In this document: one piece after another, positions 40,849 through 49,377 of the stretch
How the letters are laid out: the number at the start of each line of letters is the position of its first letter
Numbering within the stretch: position 1 is the stretch's first letter
Assembly (NCBI RefSeq): GCF_041228105.1
Contig: NZ_CP166097.1
Location: forward strand, 4,774,001-4,838,000
From: Pectobacterium aroidearum
GTDB taxonomy: Bacteria; Pseudomonadota; Gammaproteobacteria; Enterobacterales; Enterobacteriaceae
Direction of reading: 5' to 3'
Length of the DNA: 64,000 bases
Made by a program: the position numbers and the translations under genes
Notes under the pieces: generated by a model
The model's database searches: none
Told to the model about the DNA's origin: nothing
What the model saw: the letters and a program-made list of their open reading frames with translations, nothing else

Positions 40849-41448
40849 TCATGGGCGTGTCTCCACCCAGATCGGATGCGCAACGCCGATCACGGCGGAT
40901 GCGCTGACAGGCCCGAAATAGCGGCTGTCGAACGATGCCGGATTGGTCACGCTCAACAGGAACAGTTCGCCCGCCTCAAGGCGACGGCAAAGCTGCAAGG
41001 ATGGCAACGGTCGTCCCAGCCGGTCGGTAGGCAGCGCAGCGGCCATCGGCACGCTGTCGATGCGTACCTGACCGGCGACGATGCAGACGTGTTGCGGCGC
41101 GACCGCGCCCACACGTTTGAGCAGCGGAACGTGTGCCGGCAGATAGCCGCGCTGCGCAGCGAGCGTGGCAACATCTGGCGACAATGTAGTCATGACGACG
41201 CTGCCCACGGAGAAGGGACGTGGTAGCGAGTCGGCGCCGTGGCGCTGCGGATCGACGCGATACCAGCCGACCGGAACGCTGTCGGACGGGTTATAGATCA
41301 GGCGCGGCAGCGGCTGCACGAAAGCCGCCCAAGCCAGCGCAGCGAGGCTGACGGCGGCGAAGCCCGCTAACACGAGGCGAGCGCGCAGGCGTGAGCGAGG
41401 AATCGACGCGGATTCGGGCGTGCGTGCAGCGGTGGAATGGGCCGTCAT
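40849..41448 (-). CDS. traF: TraF-like S26 signal peptidase
   Basis: TraF of the RP4 type matures and cyclises the pilin. The 199-residue product has one N-terminal membrane segment at about residues 25-43 and the S26 catalytic dyad: Ser57 in NPSDSVPVGWY and Lys111 in LLKRVGA. The start overlaps the stop of the DUF2840 gene by ATGA. The stop is about 450 bases before the start chosen for the relaxase, although the relaxase frame stays open across this gap. Confidence 0.92.
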   Translation of the reverse strand: MTAHSTAARTPESASIPRSRLRARLVLAGFAAVSLAALAWAAFVQPLPRLIYNPSDSVPVGWYRVDPQRHGADSLPRPFSVGSVVMTTLSPDVATLAAQRGYLPAHVPLLKRVGAVAPQHVCIVAGQVRIDSVPMAAALPTDRLGRPLPSLQLCRRLEAGELFLLSVTNPASFDSRYFGPVSASAVIGVAHPIWVETRP

Positions 41449-41990
41449 GGCAGCGCCCTCCCGGCCAGCCGGGCGGCGTGTCGCTCGGCGGTGTATTCGG
41501 GCAACGGCAAATGCGCGGCGAGCCGGTTGGCGACCATGCGCCAGTACGCAGGCGACACGTCGATGGCAGCGATGCCCAGCGCCTCGATGCCGTCGATGCG
41601 TTCCAGCACGGCGCGCACATTAGCGTCACCTTCGGCATGCAGTAGCAGGCACGCGCCTGGCTGCACGCCGTGGATGCGCTGCACGGCATCAAGCGGTGTA
41701 GCAGCCTGCATCACCATGAGCTGCCAGCGGATCGTGCCGTAGTCATTGGCCTGCCAACGAACGCGGCAGAGAATTGCACCCGGCATGAACATGGCACAGC
41801 GCCGCCAGCGATCGAGTTGGAGCGTGCGCGCTGGTTCGCCGAAGCGCAGGTAGAGCTTGAAGCGAGGTTCGATGTAAGCCAGAGCCACGCGCGTCAGCGG
41901 CGCGCTGGCGGGTTGGCTGGAAGGCGCTGTGTGCGCAGCCGTGACCGCGATGGCAGGCGGTGCGGCAACAGACAATGCGGATGTGGTCAT
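41445..41990 (-). CDS. DUF2840 domain protein
   Basis: The 181-residue product is of the DUF2840 type, found only in this neighbourhood of Tn4371-like elements. Recognisable segments are VALAYIEPRFKLYLRFGEPA and YGTIRWQLMVMQA. An alanine-rich N-terminus of about 30 residues precedes it. Its job is unknown; ATGA overlaps on both sides tie it to the partition genes and traF. Confidence 0.78.
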   Translation of the reverse strand: MTTSALSVAAPPAIAVTAAHTAPSSQPASAPLTRVALAYIEPRFKLYLRFGEPARTLQLDRWRRCAMFMPGAILCRVRWQANDYGTIRWQLMVMQAATPLDAVQRIHGVQPGACLLLHAEGDANVRAVLERIDGIEALGIAAIDVSPAYWRMVANRLAAHLPLPEYTAERHAARLAGRALP

Positions 41991-42274
41991 GGCGTGTTTT
42001 CCCTGCGGTGTTCTGGAAACTCGCGCTCCAGCAAACCGCGCAGTAGGTCGGCCACGGTCACGCCTTGCGTGAAGGCCGACACCTTGATGCGTGCCCGCAT
42101 GGCGGGCGTGATGTCGAGGGTCAGGCGAGCGGTGTAGAGGTCGCCCTTGTTGAGCGCATCCGCATCGCCCTGGCGAATCCACGCCTCGGCGTGCGGATTG
42201 GCGGGCGGACGCACGCCAATGCCGACCCGTTTGGTCGCGCGTTTGCCGTTGGGTGGGTTGCTGTTGTCGCTCAT
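41987..42274 (-). CDS. Small RHH-like protein coupled to ParA
   Basis: The 95-residue product begins MSDNSNPPNGKRATKRVG and has a C-terminal ribbon-helix-helix-like part (DLYTARLTLDITPAMRARIK, then VSAFTQGVTVADLLRGLLER). It overlaps the parA stop by ATGA, as small centromere-binding proteins often do in type Ib partition loci, so it is the probable ParA partner. The large ParB at 49422-51506 is a separate gene. Confidence 0.7.
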   Translation of the reverse strand: MSDNSNPPNGKRATKRVGIGVRPPANPHAEAWIRQGDADALNKGDLYTARLTLDITPAMRARIKVSAFTQGVTVADLLRGLLEREFPEHRRENTP

Positions 42275-42909
42275 GACGGCCACCGCAGCAGCTCATCGAC
42301 CAGCGCGGTGATTTCCTGCGCTGCCGCGCTATCGGGGGCTGTCTCCCGCGCCAATCGACCCGCAGCCACGCTGTCGGCAAAGACGATGCGCTGGCGCACC
42401 TCGCTACGCAGCGCTGGCAGCGGCTGTTCGGCCAAGGCTTGTCGTGCTTCGCGCCCGATTACCGTGGTGCTGACGCGCCGGTTGATGACGAAGGCCGCGC
42501 GTAGCGCAGGCCGGAACACCTGGGCCTCACGGATCAGCGCCACCATCTCGGCGCTGGCCCACAGGTCGTAGGGGCTGGGTTGTACCGGGATCAGCACCCG
42601 TTCGGCCGCCAGCAGCGCAGAACGCGCCAAGGCGGCGATCCTGGGTGGCCCGTCGATGATGACGTGATCGGCCCGCCTGGCGAGTTCTGGGGCTTCCTGG
42701 TGCAGTGTTTCGCGCGCCAGGCCCACAGCGCTGAACAGCCGGGGCAAGCCTTGCTGGCTTCTGCGCTGCGTCCAGTCCAGTGATGAACCCTGCGGGTCGG
42801 CATCCAGCAGGACGACGTGCTGGCCGCGCAAGGCCAGCTCCCCCGCGATGTGCGTGGCGAGCGTGGTCTTGCCGACGCCGCCTTTCTGGTTGAGCAAGGC
42901 GACGATCAT
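42271..42909 (-). CDS. parA: ParA-family partition ATPase
   Basis: The 212-residue product is a short ParA/MinD-type ATPase with the deviant Walker A motif NQKGGVGKTT at residues 7-16 and ADPQGSS near residue 37. Its small size fits type Ib ParA, which lacks an N-terminal DNA-binding domain. GGAGG precedes the ATG at 42909; the frame is open to 43014 but without support. It probably helps keep the excised circular form. Confidence 0.92.
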   Translation of the reverse strand: MIVALLNQKGGVGKTTLATHIAGELALRGQHVVLLDADPQGSSLDWTQRRSQQGLPRLFSAVGLARETLHQEAPELARRADHVIIDGPPRIAALARSALLAAERVLIPVQPSPYDLWASAEMVALIREAQVFRPALRAAFVINRRVSTTVIGREARQALAEQPLPALRSEVRQRIVFADSVAAGRLARETAPDSAAAQEITALVDELLRWPS

Positions 42910-43198
42910 GGCGTGGCCCTCCAGCTTGGAAGACCGGCCTGTTTTTGCCGTGCCGAACGGGGTAGTTTTTGCGGCTTTTCCTGGTTGGTTTTCCGGCCTG
43001 CGGCAGTTGTCCACCGCAATGTTGCTTCTCTACCAATAGTTAGAGAATTTAAGTTAGTAATGTTAGAGGGATCGCAAACCCGCGCCGCTACTAGCTTTCC
43101 GGCGTTTTCGTACTCCTGATAGCACGATAGGCGTACTCCCGATAGCACGACACCCCTTACTCCTGATAGCACGACCCCATCCACAGCTTGTCCCGCTG
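42910..43198. promoter_or_regulatory. Candidate replication origin / RepA control region with iterons
   Basis: The gap between repA and parA contains three near-identical 17-base iterons, TACTCCTGATAGCACGA at 43111-43127 and 43158-43174 and a one-base variant at 43134-43150. Their starts are 23 and 24 bases apart, about two helical turns. An AT-rich stretch with repeated GTTAGA/GTTAGT words lies beside them (43030-43075). This is the usual build of an iteron-controlled origin next to repA. DnaA-box matches are only partial (7 of 9). Confidence 0.72.
43111..43174. repeat. Three 17-bp iterons
   Basis: Copies 1 and 3 are identical (TACTCCTGATAGCACGA); copy 2 has C for T at position 7. The even spacing on one face of the helix suggests cooperative protein binding, most likely RepA. 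Confidence 0.88.
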
Positions 43199-44068
43199 TT
43201 ATCCCCGTGCCGTCTGCGGCACGGGCCGGAAGGTCAGCAATTCCATGTCGTCCTCGGGAATCCGCACGATGCTCAGTTCGTACCCCGGCAGCGATTGCTT
43301 GGCGACCAGCGCCCGCAGGTCGTAGGCGAAATCCGAGAACCGCGTGCTGCTGCCCGACTTGCGGTGCAGGTGCCGGAAGTCGAACTGCCAGCCGTGTTCC
43401 TGCTTGCCGCCATGCTTGCGCACCAAGCGGTACAGCCAGCGCTCGATCCCGCCCGTGAGCCTGAAATACGTCGGGTCGATGGTCAGCACGAGGGCGGCGT
43501 CCAGCACGCCCGCATAGAACCAGTCCGGCAGGATCAGCTCGATGCCCAGCGGCGTGCCGTTGGCATCGGCCAGCTCTTTCCACTCGTTGATCCACGAAAA
43601 GCGGTGCAAGCGCCTTCCAGTGGTTTCGCGGATGGACGTTGCCACCGTGGTCGATTGCAGCCGATCCAGCGCGGCCTTGAGGCGCTGGTAGTCGCGCAGC
43701 GACTTGCCACGCCCAATGAAGCGCAGGATCTCGTAGGGCGTGGCCTGCATCCGCCGGGACGGCTGGATGCCCGCGTCCTTGGCTTCGACGATTTGGCTGG
43801 CGGCCCAGATCAGGATGTCGGCATCCCAGATGGTGGCGATGCCATGTTCCTGTGTGCCTTCCACGCGGATGGTGATGTTGCCGCTGCGAAAGTCGATTGG
43901 CGCGGTGCGGCGCGACTTCGCCAGCGAGAAAAACGGATAGGCCATCAAGTCCTGGGCATCGCGCGGTGCCATGTCCTCGCCCGGCAGTGCGCGGAACAGG
44001 TCGAGCTGTTCGCGCTGCTGCAAGGCGTGCCTTGGTGGGCGGGACATGGCGATGGCCACCGACGACAT
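43199..44068 (-). CDS. repA: Replication initiator protein A (RepA)
   Basis: The 289-residue product belongs to the RPA/RepA family of plasmid initiators with the conserved segments RDAQDLMAYPFFSLAKSRRT, IDFRSGNITIRVEG, and the winged-helix region RGKSLRDYQRLKAALDRLQS. It ends RPVPQTARG. Such genes are standard in Tn4371-like elements and suggest autonomous replication of the excised form. It starts six bases after the stop of the AlpA-like gene, so they are probably co-transcribed, and its stop faces the iteron region. Confidence 0.9.
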   Translation of the reverse strand: MSSVAIAMSRPPRHALQQREQLDLFRALPGEDMAPRDAQDLMAYPFFSLAKSRRTAPIDFRSGNITIRVEGTQEHGIATIWDADILIWAASQIVEAKDAGIQPSRRMQATPYEILRFIGRGKSLRDYQRLKAALDRLQSTTVATSIRETTGRRLHRFSWINEWKELADANGTPLGIELILPDWFYAGVLDAALVLTIDPTYFRLTGGIERWLYRLVRKHGGKQEHGWQFDFRHLHRKSGSSTRFSDFAYDLRALVAKQSLPGYELSIVRIPEDDMELLTFRPVPQTARG

Positions 44069-44073
44069 GCCGA

Positions 44074-44355
44074 TCAGCGCGCACGGCTGTCAGCCGAGTG
44101 GTGCTCGGCATATTCGGGGTCGGAAGTGGTCTCGAAGCTACGCGTTTCCGCCCAGGCATCGAGGTCGGCCACGGCGTACATGACTCGGCGACCGAACTTG
44201 CGAAACTTCGGGCCACCACCGATGACGCGCTGTTTCTCCAGCGTGCGTGGTGACAGGCGCAGGTAGTCGGCAGCCTCATCGTTGGTGAGATAGCGCTGGG
44301 GTTGTGTGGGTGTGGCAACGGGAGCGGCGGCAGGCCGCAAGGGAGCGGGTCGCAT
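44074..44355 (-). CDS. AlpA/MerR-type helix-turn-helix protein
   Basis: The 93-residue product has a short proline- and alanine-rich N-terminus and then an excisionase-type helix-turn-helix (RYLTNDEAADYLRLSPRTLE, then KQRVIGGGPKFRKFGRRVMY and AVADLDAWAE). It may act as recombination directionality factor or as a regulator of repA. GGAGG nine bases before the ATG at 44355 sets the start. Confidence 0.82.
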   Translation of the reverse strand: MRPAPLRPAAAPVATPTQPQRYLTNDEAADYLRLSPRTLEKQRVIGGGPKFRKFGRRVMYAVADLDAWAETRSFETTSDPEYAEHHSADSRAR

Positions 44356-44430
44356 GGGATGTACCTCCATCAAGTCCGGCCACAAAGCGCGGCCGGATGG
44401 AGGCAGTCTCAAGAAACATGAGGCTCTTGC

Positions 44431-45237
44431 TCAGGGACGTTCTGCTGCGGATGCGAATCGTCCCCCATCATGCGAAGTGACAGCCGGAAGCTGTGCCAGA
44501 CGGCGATAACCGCCGCGCATAAGCCCATCCCCCCGGCGTACCAGCCGCCGAACGCGGGCGCGCAGAGCGCTGTCGGCGTGCCAGTCGGCGGTAACGGCAT
44601 CCACACCAAACAGCCCTTCGGCGACTTCGCGCAAGGACGCGCCCGCCAAGGTCGCGTCCAGCGCCTGCAGCGTGTGCAGTTCCAGCAATGCGGACAGCGG
44701 CGGGCGTGGCCGGACGGTCGCCGCAGGTGCGGCACCGGCGGCTACGGCGATTTTGTTCAATTCGCTCGCCAGGGCCGCATAGCGTTCGCAAGGCGCGGCG
44801 CAGGCCCGGATGGCATAGGCGTAAGCCATGCCATCGGCCAAGCCTGGCGCGAGCACGAAACGCAGGCAGCAGCCGGGCCAGCGCGCCACCAGCACCAGGC
44901 GCTTGCCGTCATGGGTCAGGTGTTTGTGTCCCGGCAGCTTCCAGAACTCAAAGCACAGGGCATCGGGCGGCGGATCTGCATCTGGGTAGAGCTGCACCAC
45001 GGCATCGTGATCGGGGAACCAGGCCGGGTGCGCGTCTCGCGCATCCAGAGAGGGATCTTCCAGCAGGCGGAGCCCCCAATGCCCGGCAATATCCGGTTGG
45101 CGACGACGGCGCAGCCAGTCGTGCCGATAGTCTGGATGACGGCGCAGGTACTCCCAGGCCAGCGCCGGGCCATCCAGGTGCAGAACGTAGAGATAGGCCG
45201 CCGTGGCATACCACGGCTCGGCACTGCGATCAGCCAT
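44431..45237 (-). CDS. DUF2285 / DUF6499 domain protein
   Basis: The 268-residue product has the N-terminal part found in putative transcription regulators of these elements (WEYLRRHPDYRHDWLRRRR) and the DUF2285 C-terminal region, which looks like a helix-turn-helix fold (LREVAEGLFGVDAVTADWHA, then ALRARVRRLVRRGDGLM). It is the usual neighbour of the AlpA-like gene. A regulatory role is inferred from the fold only. Confidence 0.75.
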   Translation of the reverse strand: MADRSAEPWYATAAYLYVLHLDGPALAWEYLRRHPDYRHDWLRRRRQPDIAGHWGLRLLEDPSLDARDAHPAWFPDHDAVVQLYPDADPPPDALCFEFWKLPGHKHLTHDGKRLVLVARWPGCCLRFVLAPGLADGMAYAYAIRACAAPCERYAALASELNKIAVAAGAAPAATVRPRPPLSALLELHTLQALDATLAGASLREVAEGLFGVDAVTADWHADSALRARVRRLVRRGDGLMRGGYRRLAQLPAVTSHDGGRFASAAERP

Positions 45238-45557
45238 GAGGCAACCTCCCTGTGCTGGGGGTGCGTCGCCACGGCGAAACAGCGTGCTACGAGGCCATCG
45301 TCAAAACGTCATGGGTGAAGCGTAAACTGGCAGTGTCAAGACCGATGAACTCCGATGCGTTGCTGAAATCGTCCGAGTGCGACGGCGGCAACGCACTCCA
45401 TGGCATGCCGCGTCGGTCAGCTTGCCGCAGCCCGCGCCAAGCATCATGACCGTTTCGATCAGGCACGCACCGCTTCGGTGCAACACTGCCGATTCAGACC
45501 GAACGGGTCACAGACCAGACCGAAATAGACACAGTGCGCCTCGCTTTGCGGTGGCGC
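45238..45557. other. Gene-free gap with one small hairpin
   Basis: About 320 GC-rich bases lie between the DUF2285 and DUF2958 genes. The only structure I see is the short hairpin GCACCG-CTT-CGGTGC near 45466-45480, possibly a terminator for the DUF2958 gene. No frame shows a known pattern. Confidence 0.4.
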
Positions 45558-45905
45558 TCAATCGGTGATCGAACCGTTGTCTTCGGCCAGCCGCAGGTAT
45601 TCCGACAGCCGCCGCACCGGCTGGAAGTAGCGATCCCGCATCACGGGCTGCTCGCGCGGCCCGACGATGGCGGCCAGGTCGGACAGCTTCACCGTTCCCA
45701 GCGCAGGCATGCCAATCCCCAAGTCGATCAGGCCGTGGGCAGTATCGCCATCGGCGGGGTCGAGCGAGGCCAGCAGCCAAGTGGCATGCGCATCTGGCGT
45801 GAACAGACGCACCACGGGCAGCGGATCGGTGTCCTGTCCGGCGGCGCGGGCCTGTCCGTTGGCCAGCAGGTGCATGCGCTCGTCGGCGGTGATGAGTGAA
45901 GTCAT
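45558..45905 (-). CDS. DUF2958 domain protein
   Basis: The 115-residue product is of the DUF2958 type: MTSLITADERMHLLANGQAR at the start, then VVRLFTPDAHATWLLASLDP and the segment MRDRYFQPVRRLSEYLRLAE. The family is frequent on plasmids and integrative elements and has no known role. The start at 45905 agrees with the family N-terminus. It diverges from the XRE regulator gene. Confidence 0.8.
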   Translation of the reverse strand: MTSLITADERMHLLANGQARAAGQDTDPLPVVRLFTPDAHATWLLASLDPADGDTAHGLIDLGIGMPALGTVKLSDLAAIVGPREQPVMRDRYFQPVRRLSEYLRLAEDNGSITD

Positions 45906-46170
45906 GGCCGTACTCCCACGGATGTACGGAGCAGCAGAGGCGCTTTCACGCCTTCCAACGAAAGCACCAATGCGCAATCCCACGTATCCGCAGAGACGTA
46001 GAGGCACGAAGGCACATGCACGGAAGTCAGGAAAGACACGGATCAGGCTCTCCGCTTTTAAAGAAAGCCGCCGATGCGGATTTCAGTAAAGGCACAAAAA
46101 CAGGTGAGATTGGATGAATGAGTTAAATATAACGTGGTTTTAATTGTGCTGCGAATCGACGCTTCTGCCT

Positions 46171-46461
46171 ATGCAGAAGCGAACCGTCCAACGCGGCCGA
46201 CCGACCGGCTCCACCACCTTCGACGCCGAGCTGGCCCAGGCCTTCGGCGCGGTGGTGCGCGCACTGCGGGTCGAGCGAGGCGTGGCGCAGGAAACCTTGG
46301 CACATCAAGCCGGTATCGAGCGTTCTCACATGGGCAAGATTGAGCGCGGTGAACACATGCCCACGCTGGCGATTATTTTCAAGATCGCGCGTGCGCTGGG
46401 GCTCAGCGTCGCCCACTTGATGGGGGCCGTTGAAGAAGTCCTGGGCGAAGTGCCTAATTGA
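46171..46461 (+). CDS. XRE-family helix-turn-helix regulator
   Basis: The 96-residue product carries one Cro/C1-type helix-turn-helix at about residues 26-80 (VAQETLAHQAGIERSHMGKI, then ERGEHMPTLAIIFKIARALG). Such a regulator occurs here in most elements of this family and probably controls core genes; it could also control the HNH-type gene that begins 52 bases downstream. I chose ATG at 46171 by the family length; no strong ribosome-binding site is visible. Confidence 0.82.
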   Translation: MQKRTVQRGRPTGSTTFDAELAQAFGAVVRALRVERGVAQETLAHQAGIERSHMGKIERGEHMPTLAIIFKIARALGLSVAHLMGAVEEVLGEVPN

Positions 46462-46513
46462 CTCTGCATCGCATAGCTTCGCTTGGCGTGGTGCAACTTT
46501 GGAAAGGAACTCA

Positions 46514-48025
46514 ATGGCGAAGACATGCATCGTGTGCGGACAGGCCGCAGGCTCTGGGGAGCACGTTTTTCCGGCGTCTCTTGGAGGCCGGCGGGTCAAC
46601 TCCGGCATCTATTGCCCCAAGCACGACAACAGCTATTCGGGTCTCGTCAATGAGATTGCCGAGCAGCTCGACTTCCTCAATGCATACTTGGGCGTTCGGC
46701 CGGATCACTCCAAGCACCCCAAAACTGCCTATGGCGAGCACACGCTGACGGGAGAGACCGTTTCGATCTCTGCCAAGGAGATCAAATTCACGAAGCCCCG
46801 CGTCATCTCCCGCACCGCAGTTGGCGAAGGTGAAGAGTTGCATCTGGCATTTCCCAACCAGCAGTCCGTCAAACAGTTCGCAAAAAAGATGGAGGACGAT
46901 GGACACGAGTGGACACCCTTGTCGAAGCCCTCCGCTCGGCCGTATATCACCGGCTCCATTCACCATAAGCGCAAATTTGGCGGTGCCTGTGGTCTGGGCG
47001 CCATCGCGTACATGACGCAGACATTCTTCGCGCAGGAATTCCCAGAGCTCGCGCGATCAGGGACGCTTTCCAACTTCATCAACTACACGCAAGCCATCGC
47101 CAAGGTCGCAGCGCTGGGCGGCTGCGAACAGCAGCCGGAAGAGCGCGAGGAATTGATCGAGGCACGCGCGGCGGTGACGGTTGCGCTGGAGCCCTTTGGA
47201 GGCACGGCACCGATCTGGTGGGATTTCAGCCCGCCCGCCGGAGCGCGCGCCAACAAGTTTGAATTTGGGCATCGAGTGACGGTTGGTATTGATGGCTTTG
47301 ACGGCCAAATCTACGGCCGTGTCGCGCTGTTCTCCACTTTAACCTTTGCCGTACACCTGGGCACGGCACCGCAGGGTTCCGCCACGCGAGAAGTGACCGT
47401 GGACATTGATCCTCTCGCGGAGCATCCGCCACACGATATCGACAAACATCAGGTGCTCTCAGCGCTAGGCCGCGTTCAAGTGCCAGAACACTCTACCGAA
47501 GGGCTTGCGAATGCGCTCGCCGACGGCACGCAACAGCGTGCATTCGCAAACCTGCTGGAACGCTTGGAAGAACATCAACTCCTCAAACTGGCTCGCACCA
47601 TGAGTATGGCGCTCGCGCCATGTTCCACCTTGTCGCCATTTGAAGCGCGAACACTGATCGAAAAGGAACTTGACCAACAACCACAGCAAATTTGGCGCTT
47701 GGTCACTTTTGTCGTTGAAGGCTTACGGGCGAAAATGGTCAAAGGCGGCATGGGAAGCATTACCCCAGTGCTAGATAACCTGATTGCATATGACGCTCAA
47801 TCAGCAAGCGGTCTATCGCAGCAGGCCGAGGCCACGTTAGCCCTGGCCAAATCCGCATTAGTTGCACAGATGGAGCAAGACTGCGCAGCGGGCGTACTCC
47901 ACGAGGAACGCATTGCGGAACTCATAGGCAGAGGCCCTGGCCTTTATGCCGTGGGGCAGTTGGTGCTGGCCCCTGTCTTGCAGGTGTTTAGTGAATCCGC
48001 TCACCCCAATGAAGTGAGCAGGTAA
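46514..48025 (+). CDS. Large protein with N-terminal HNH-like zinc motif
   Basis: The 503-residue product starts with a zinc/HNH_5-like motif: C5-x2-C8, then GEHVFPASLGGRR with His17, then C34 and H37 in YCPKHDNSY. This pattern is seen in HNH nucleases, including several from defence loci. The following 450 residues have no pattern I recognise; they include a possible helical C-terminus. AAGGAA precedes the ATG at 46514, and the frame before it to 46430 overlaps the XRE gene. Base composition is lower in GC than neighbouring core genes, so it is probably cargo. Nuclease function is inferred from the motif alone. Confidence 0.7.
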   Translation: MAKTCIVCGQAAGSGEHVFPASLGGRRVNSGIYCPKHDNSYSGLVNEIAEQLDFLNAYLGVRPDHSKHPKTAYGEHTLTGETVSISAKEIKFTKPRVISRTAVGEGEELHLAFPNQQSVKQFAKKMEDDGHEWTPLSKPSARPYITGSIHHKRKFGGACGLGAIAYMTQTFFAQEFPELARSGTLSNFINYTQAIAKVAALGGCEQQPEEREELIEARAAVTVALEPFGGTAPIWWDFSPPAGARANKFEFGHRVTVGIDGFDGQIYGRVALFSTLTFAVHLGTAPQGSATREVTVDIDPLAEHPPHDIDKHQVLSALGRVQVPEHSTEGLANALADGTQQRAFANLLERLEEHQLLKLARTMSMALAPCSTLSPFEARTLIEKELDQQPQQIWRLVTFVVEGLRAKMVKGGMGSITPVLDNLIAYDAQSASGLSQQAEATLALAKSALVAQMEQDCAAGVLHEERIAELIGRGPGLYAVGQLVLAPVLQVFSESAHPNEVSR

Positions 48026-48029
48026 GCCA

Positions 48030-48057
48030 AGCGCCTCGCCATAGTGGGCGAGGCGCT
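48030..48057. terminator. Shared hairpin between convergent genes
   Basis: AGCGCCTCGCC (48030-48040) pairs perfectly with GGCGAGGCGCT (48047-48057) around a six-base loop, between the convergent HNH-type and DUF736 genes. No T run follows on either side. Confidence 0.6.
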
Positions 48058-48064
48058 GAGGTGG

Positions 48065-48379
48065 TTACGCCGCCTTGGGCTTGCTGCGTGACCAGATCAG
48101 GTCATGCGTGCCATCCTCGTTTTCGATCAGGCGGGCATAGACCGTTGCAGGGAACGAAGGATCGTCCAGGGTCACGGACACATAGGGGCGTCCGGCCTCG
48201 CTGGTCTTTTTCCACGCTGCGCCTATATCGTGGCCAGCCGCTTGCAGGCGGTAGTCTGGTGCGCTCTCGTTGTCACCCTTGTCGCTGGGAACCAGCTTGA
48301 CCTTGATGTTGAGCGTCAGGGTGCGAAGCGTGCCGGTGAGGCCGTCTTTCTCTGCGGTGAAGGTGCCGATGTTAGCCAT
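48065..48379 (-). CDS. DUF736 domain protein
   Basis: The 104-residue product is a typical DUF736 protein, MANIGTFTAEKDGLTGTLRT at the start and ARLIENEDGTHDLIWSRSKP at the end. The family is common on plasmids and integrative elements of proteobacteria; its role is unknown. AAGGAG precedes the ATG. The unusual hairpins at 48490-49147 lie upstream. Confidence 0.88.
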   Translation of the reverse strand: MANIGTFTAEKDGLTGTLRTLTLNIKVKLVPSDKGDNESAPDYRLQAAGHDIGAAWKKTSEAGRPYVSVTLDDPSFPATVYARLIENEDGTHDLIWSRSKPKAA

Positions 48380-48489
48380 GATGATTTCTCCTTTCGGGTT
48401 GAACAAGGTCGCGCCAGTGCGTTCTTGTTGTGATCCGCCCGGCGGGGGATGGGCTGGCGGCACCGCGCAGCGGTCGCAACACCGTGGAG

Positions 48490-48563
48490 AACCTGGAGGC
48501 GAAAAGAATTTGTCCCGCGAGGAATGCGCGCAGCGCAGGGGAAATTGTTTTCGCCTCCAGGTT
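48490..48563. repeat. Long inverted repeat with 16-bp perfect arms
   Basis: AACCTGGAGGCGAAAA at 48490-48505 is the exact complement of 48548-48563. Inside, AATTT (48507-48511) pairs with AAATT (48542-48546), then CCC with GGG and GCG with CGC, so a stem of more than 25 pairs with small bulges can form. It lies about 110 bases upstream of the DUF736 start. Confidence 0.85.
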
Positions 48564-49016
48564 GCAGTCATAAAGCCCAAGGCGCAGCCGCGCCAACGCC
48601 AGGATTCACGACAAGCCAAGGACGCACGGGCCGCCTCTCCCGAATGGAGACATGACCGACTCGGCATCCTCGCATGGCAGCTTCACCGGCTTGCGCCCTA
48701 ACGCGGCCAGGTCAATGCCCCAGCGACAAGGTACGAGCGCTCCTGCCACAACTTGCGACCACATGCTTGATGCGTGGCGTGGAAGCTCCACATCGAGGCC
48801 AGGTGGTGTGTCGGTGAACCGTCTTTCGTGACGTACAGGCAACGAACCGCCAGCGTCGAGCACGGCACGCTTTCGTGCAACCTGCCGCAGCAAGCCGGGG
48901 CTTAGCCTCACAAGCGCCGCCCATTGCGGCGAGGTGCTGTCGGAATGTCGGCGGCGCGTGCGCCGCTGCACTTGCATGACTTCAATGACTTTTGCGCACA
49001 AGGCGACTGGTGCGCG

Positions 49017-49052
49017 GCCCCTTTGCCGCCTTCGGTAAGGCGGCAAAGGGGC
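49017..49052. repeat. Perfect 16-bp hairpin with CGGT loop
   Basis: GCCCCTTTGCCGCCTT (49017-49032) is the exact complement of 49037-49052, with loop CGGT. GTTTTGG follows on the plus strand, so it could act as a terminator in that direction, although no gene precedes it. Confidence 0.85.
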
Positions 49053-49112
49053 GTTTTGGCTTTGAGCCTTGAAACCGGGTGCGGCCACTGCAGCGCACGG
49101 AGCTTTGGCATT

Positions 49113-49147
49113 CCCCGCGCCCAAGACGGAACGGCTTGGGCGCGGGG
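49113..49147. repeat. Perfect 13-bp hairpin
   Basis: CCCCGCGCCCAAG (49113-49125) pairs exactly with CTTGGGCGCGGGG (49135-49147) around a nine-base loop. It lies 61 bases from the preceding hairpin. Confidence 0.82.
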
Positions 49148-49377
49148 TTGCTTCCTATTCTTTGGTTTCGATGATCCGCCATATGGCACGCGGCAAGGCG
49201 CGGCCCGTGATGGGGTGTAGGTCGGTCAGGTCGGCACGGGCTCTCCAGCCGCGAGGCGGACGGTAGCCGCGCACGTCGCTATCGCCATGCCAGCGGCGGG
49301 CGCGTATCGTGCCGGGGGCGTAAGTCGCGGCCATGCGCGGTTCGTGGTGTCGTGGCTCATGGGGGAATCCTCGACAT

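Noticed and set aside
39528..40907. 459-codon plus-strand frame opposite the relaxase gene
   Set aside because: It mirrors the GC-rich relaxase codons and extends over traF-side sequence; no domain pattern was seen.
43005..43200. DnaA boxes in the iteron region
   Set aside because: The best sites match only seven of nine bases of TTATCCACA, which is not enough to call.
48606..49124. 172-codon minus-strand frame in the gene-poor kilobase
   Set aside because: The frame runs through two of the hairpins, is rich in Arg and Pro as expected from GC-rich non-coding DNA, and has no pattern or ribosome-binding site that supports it.
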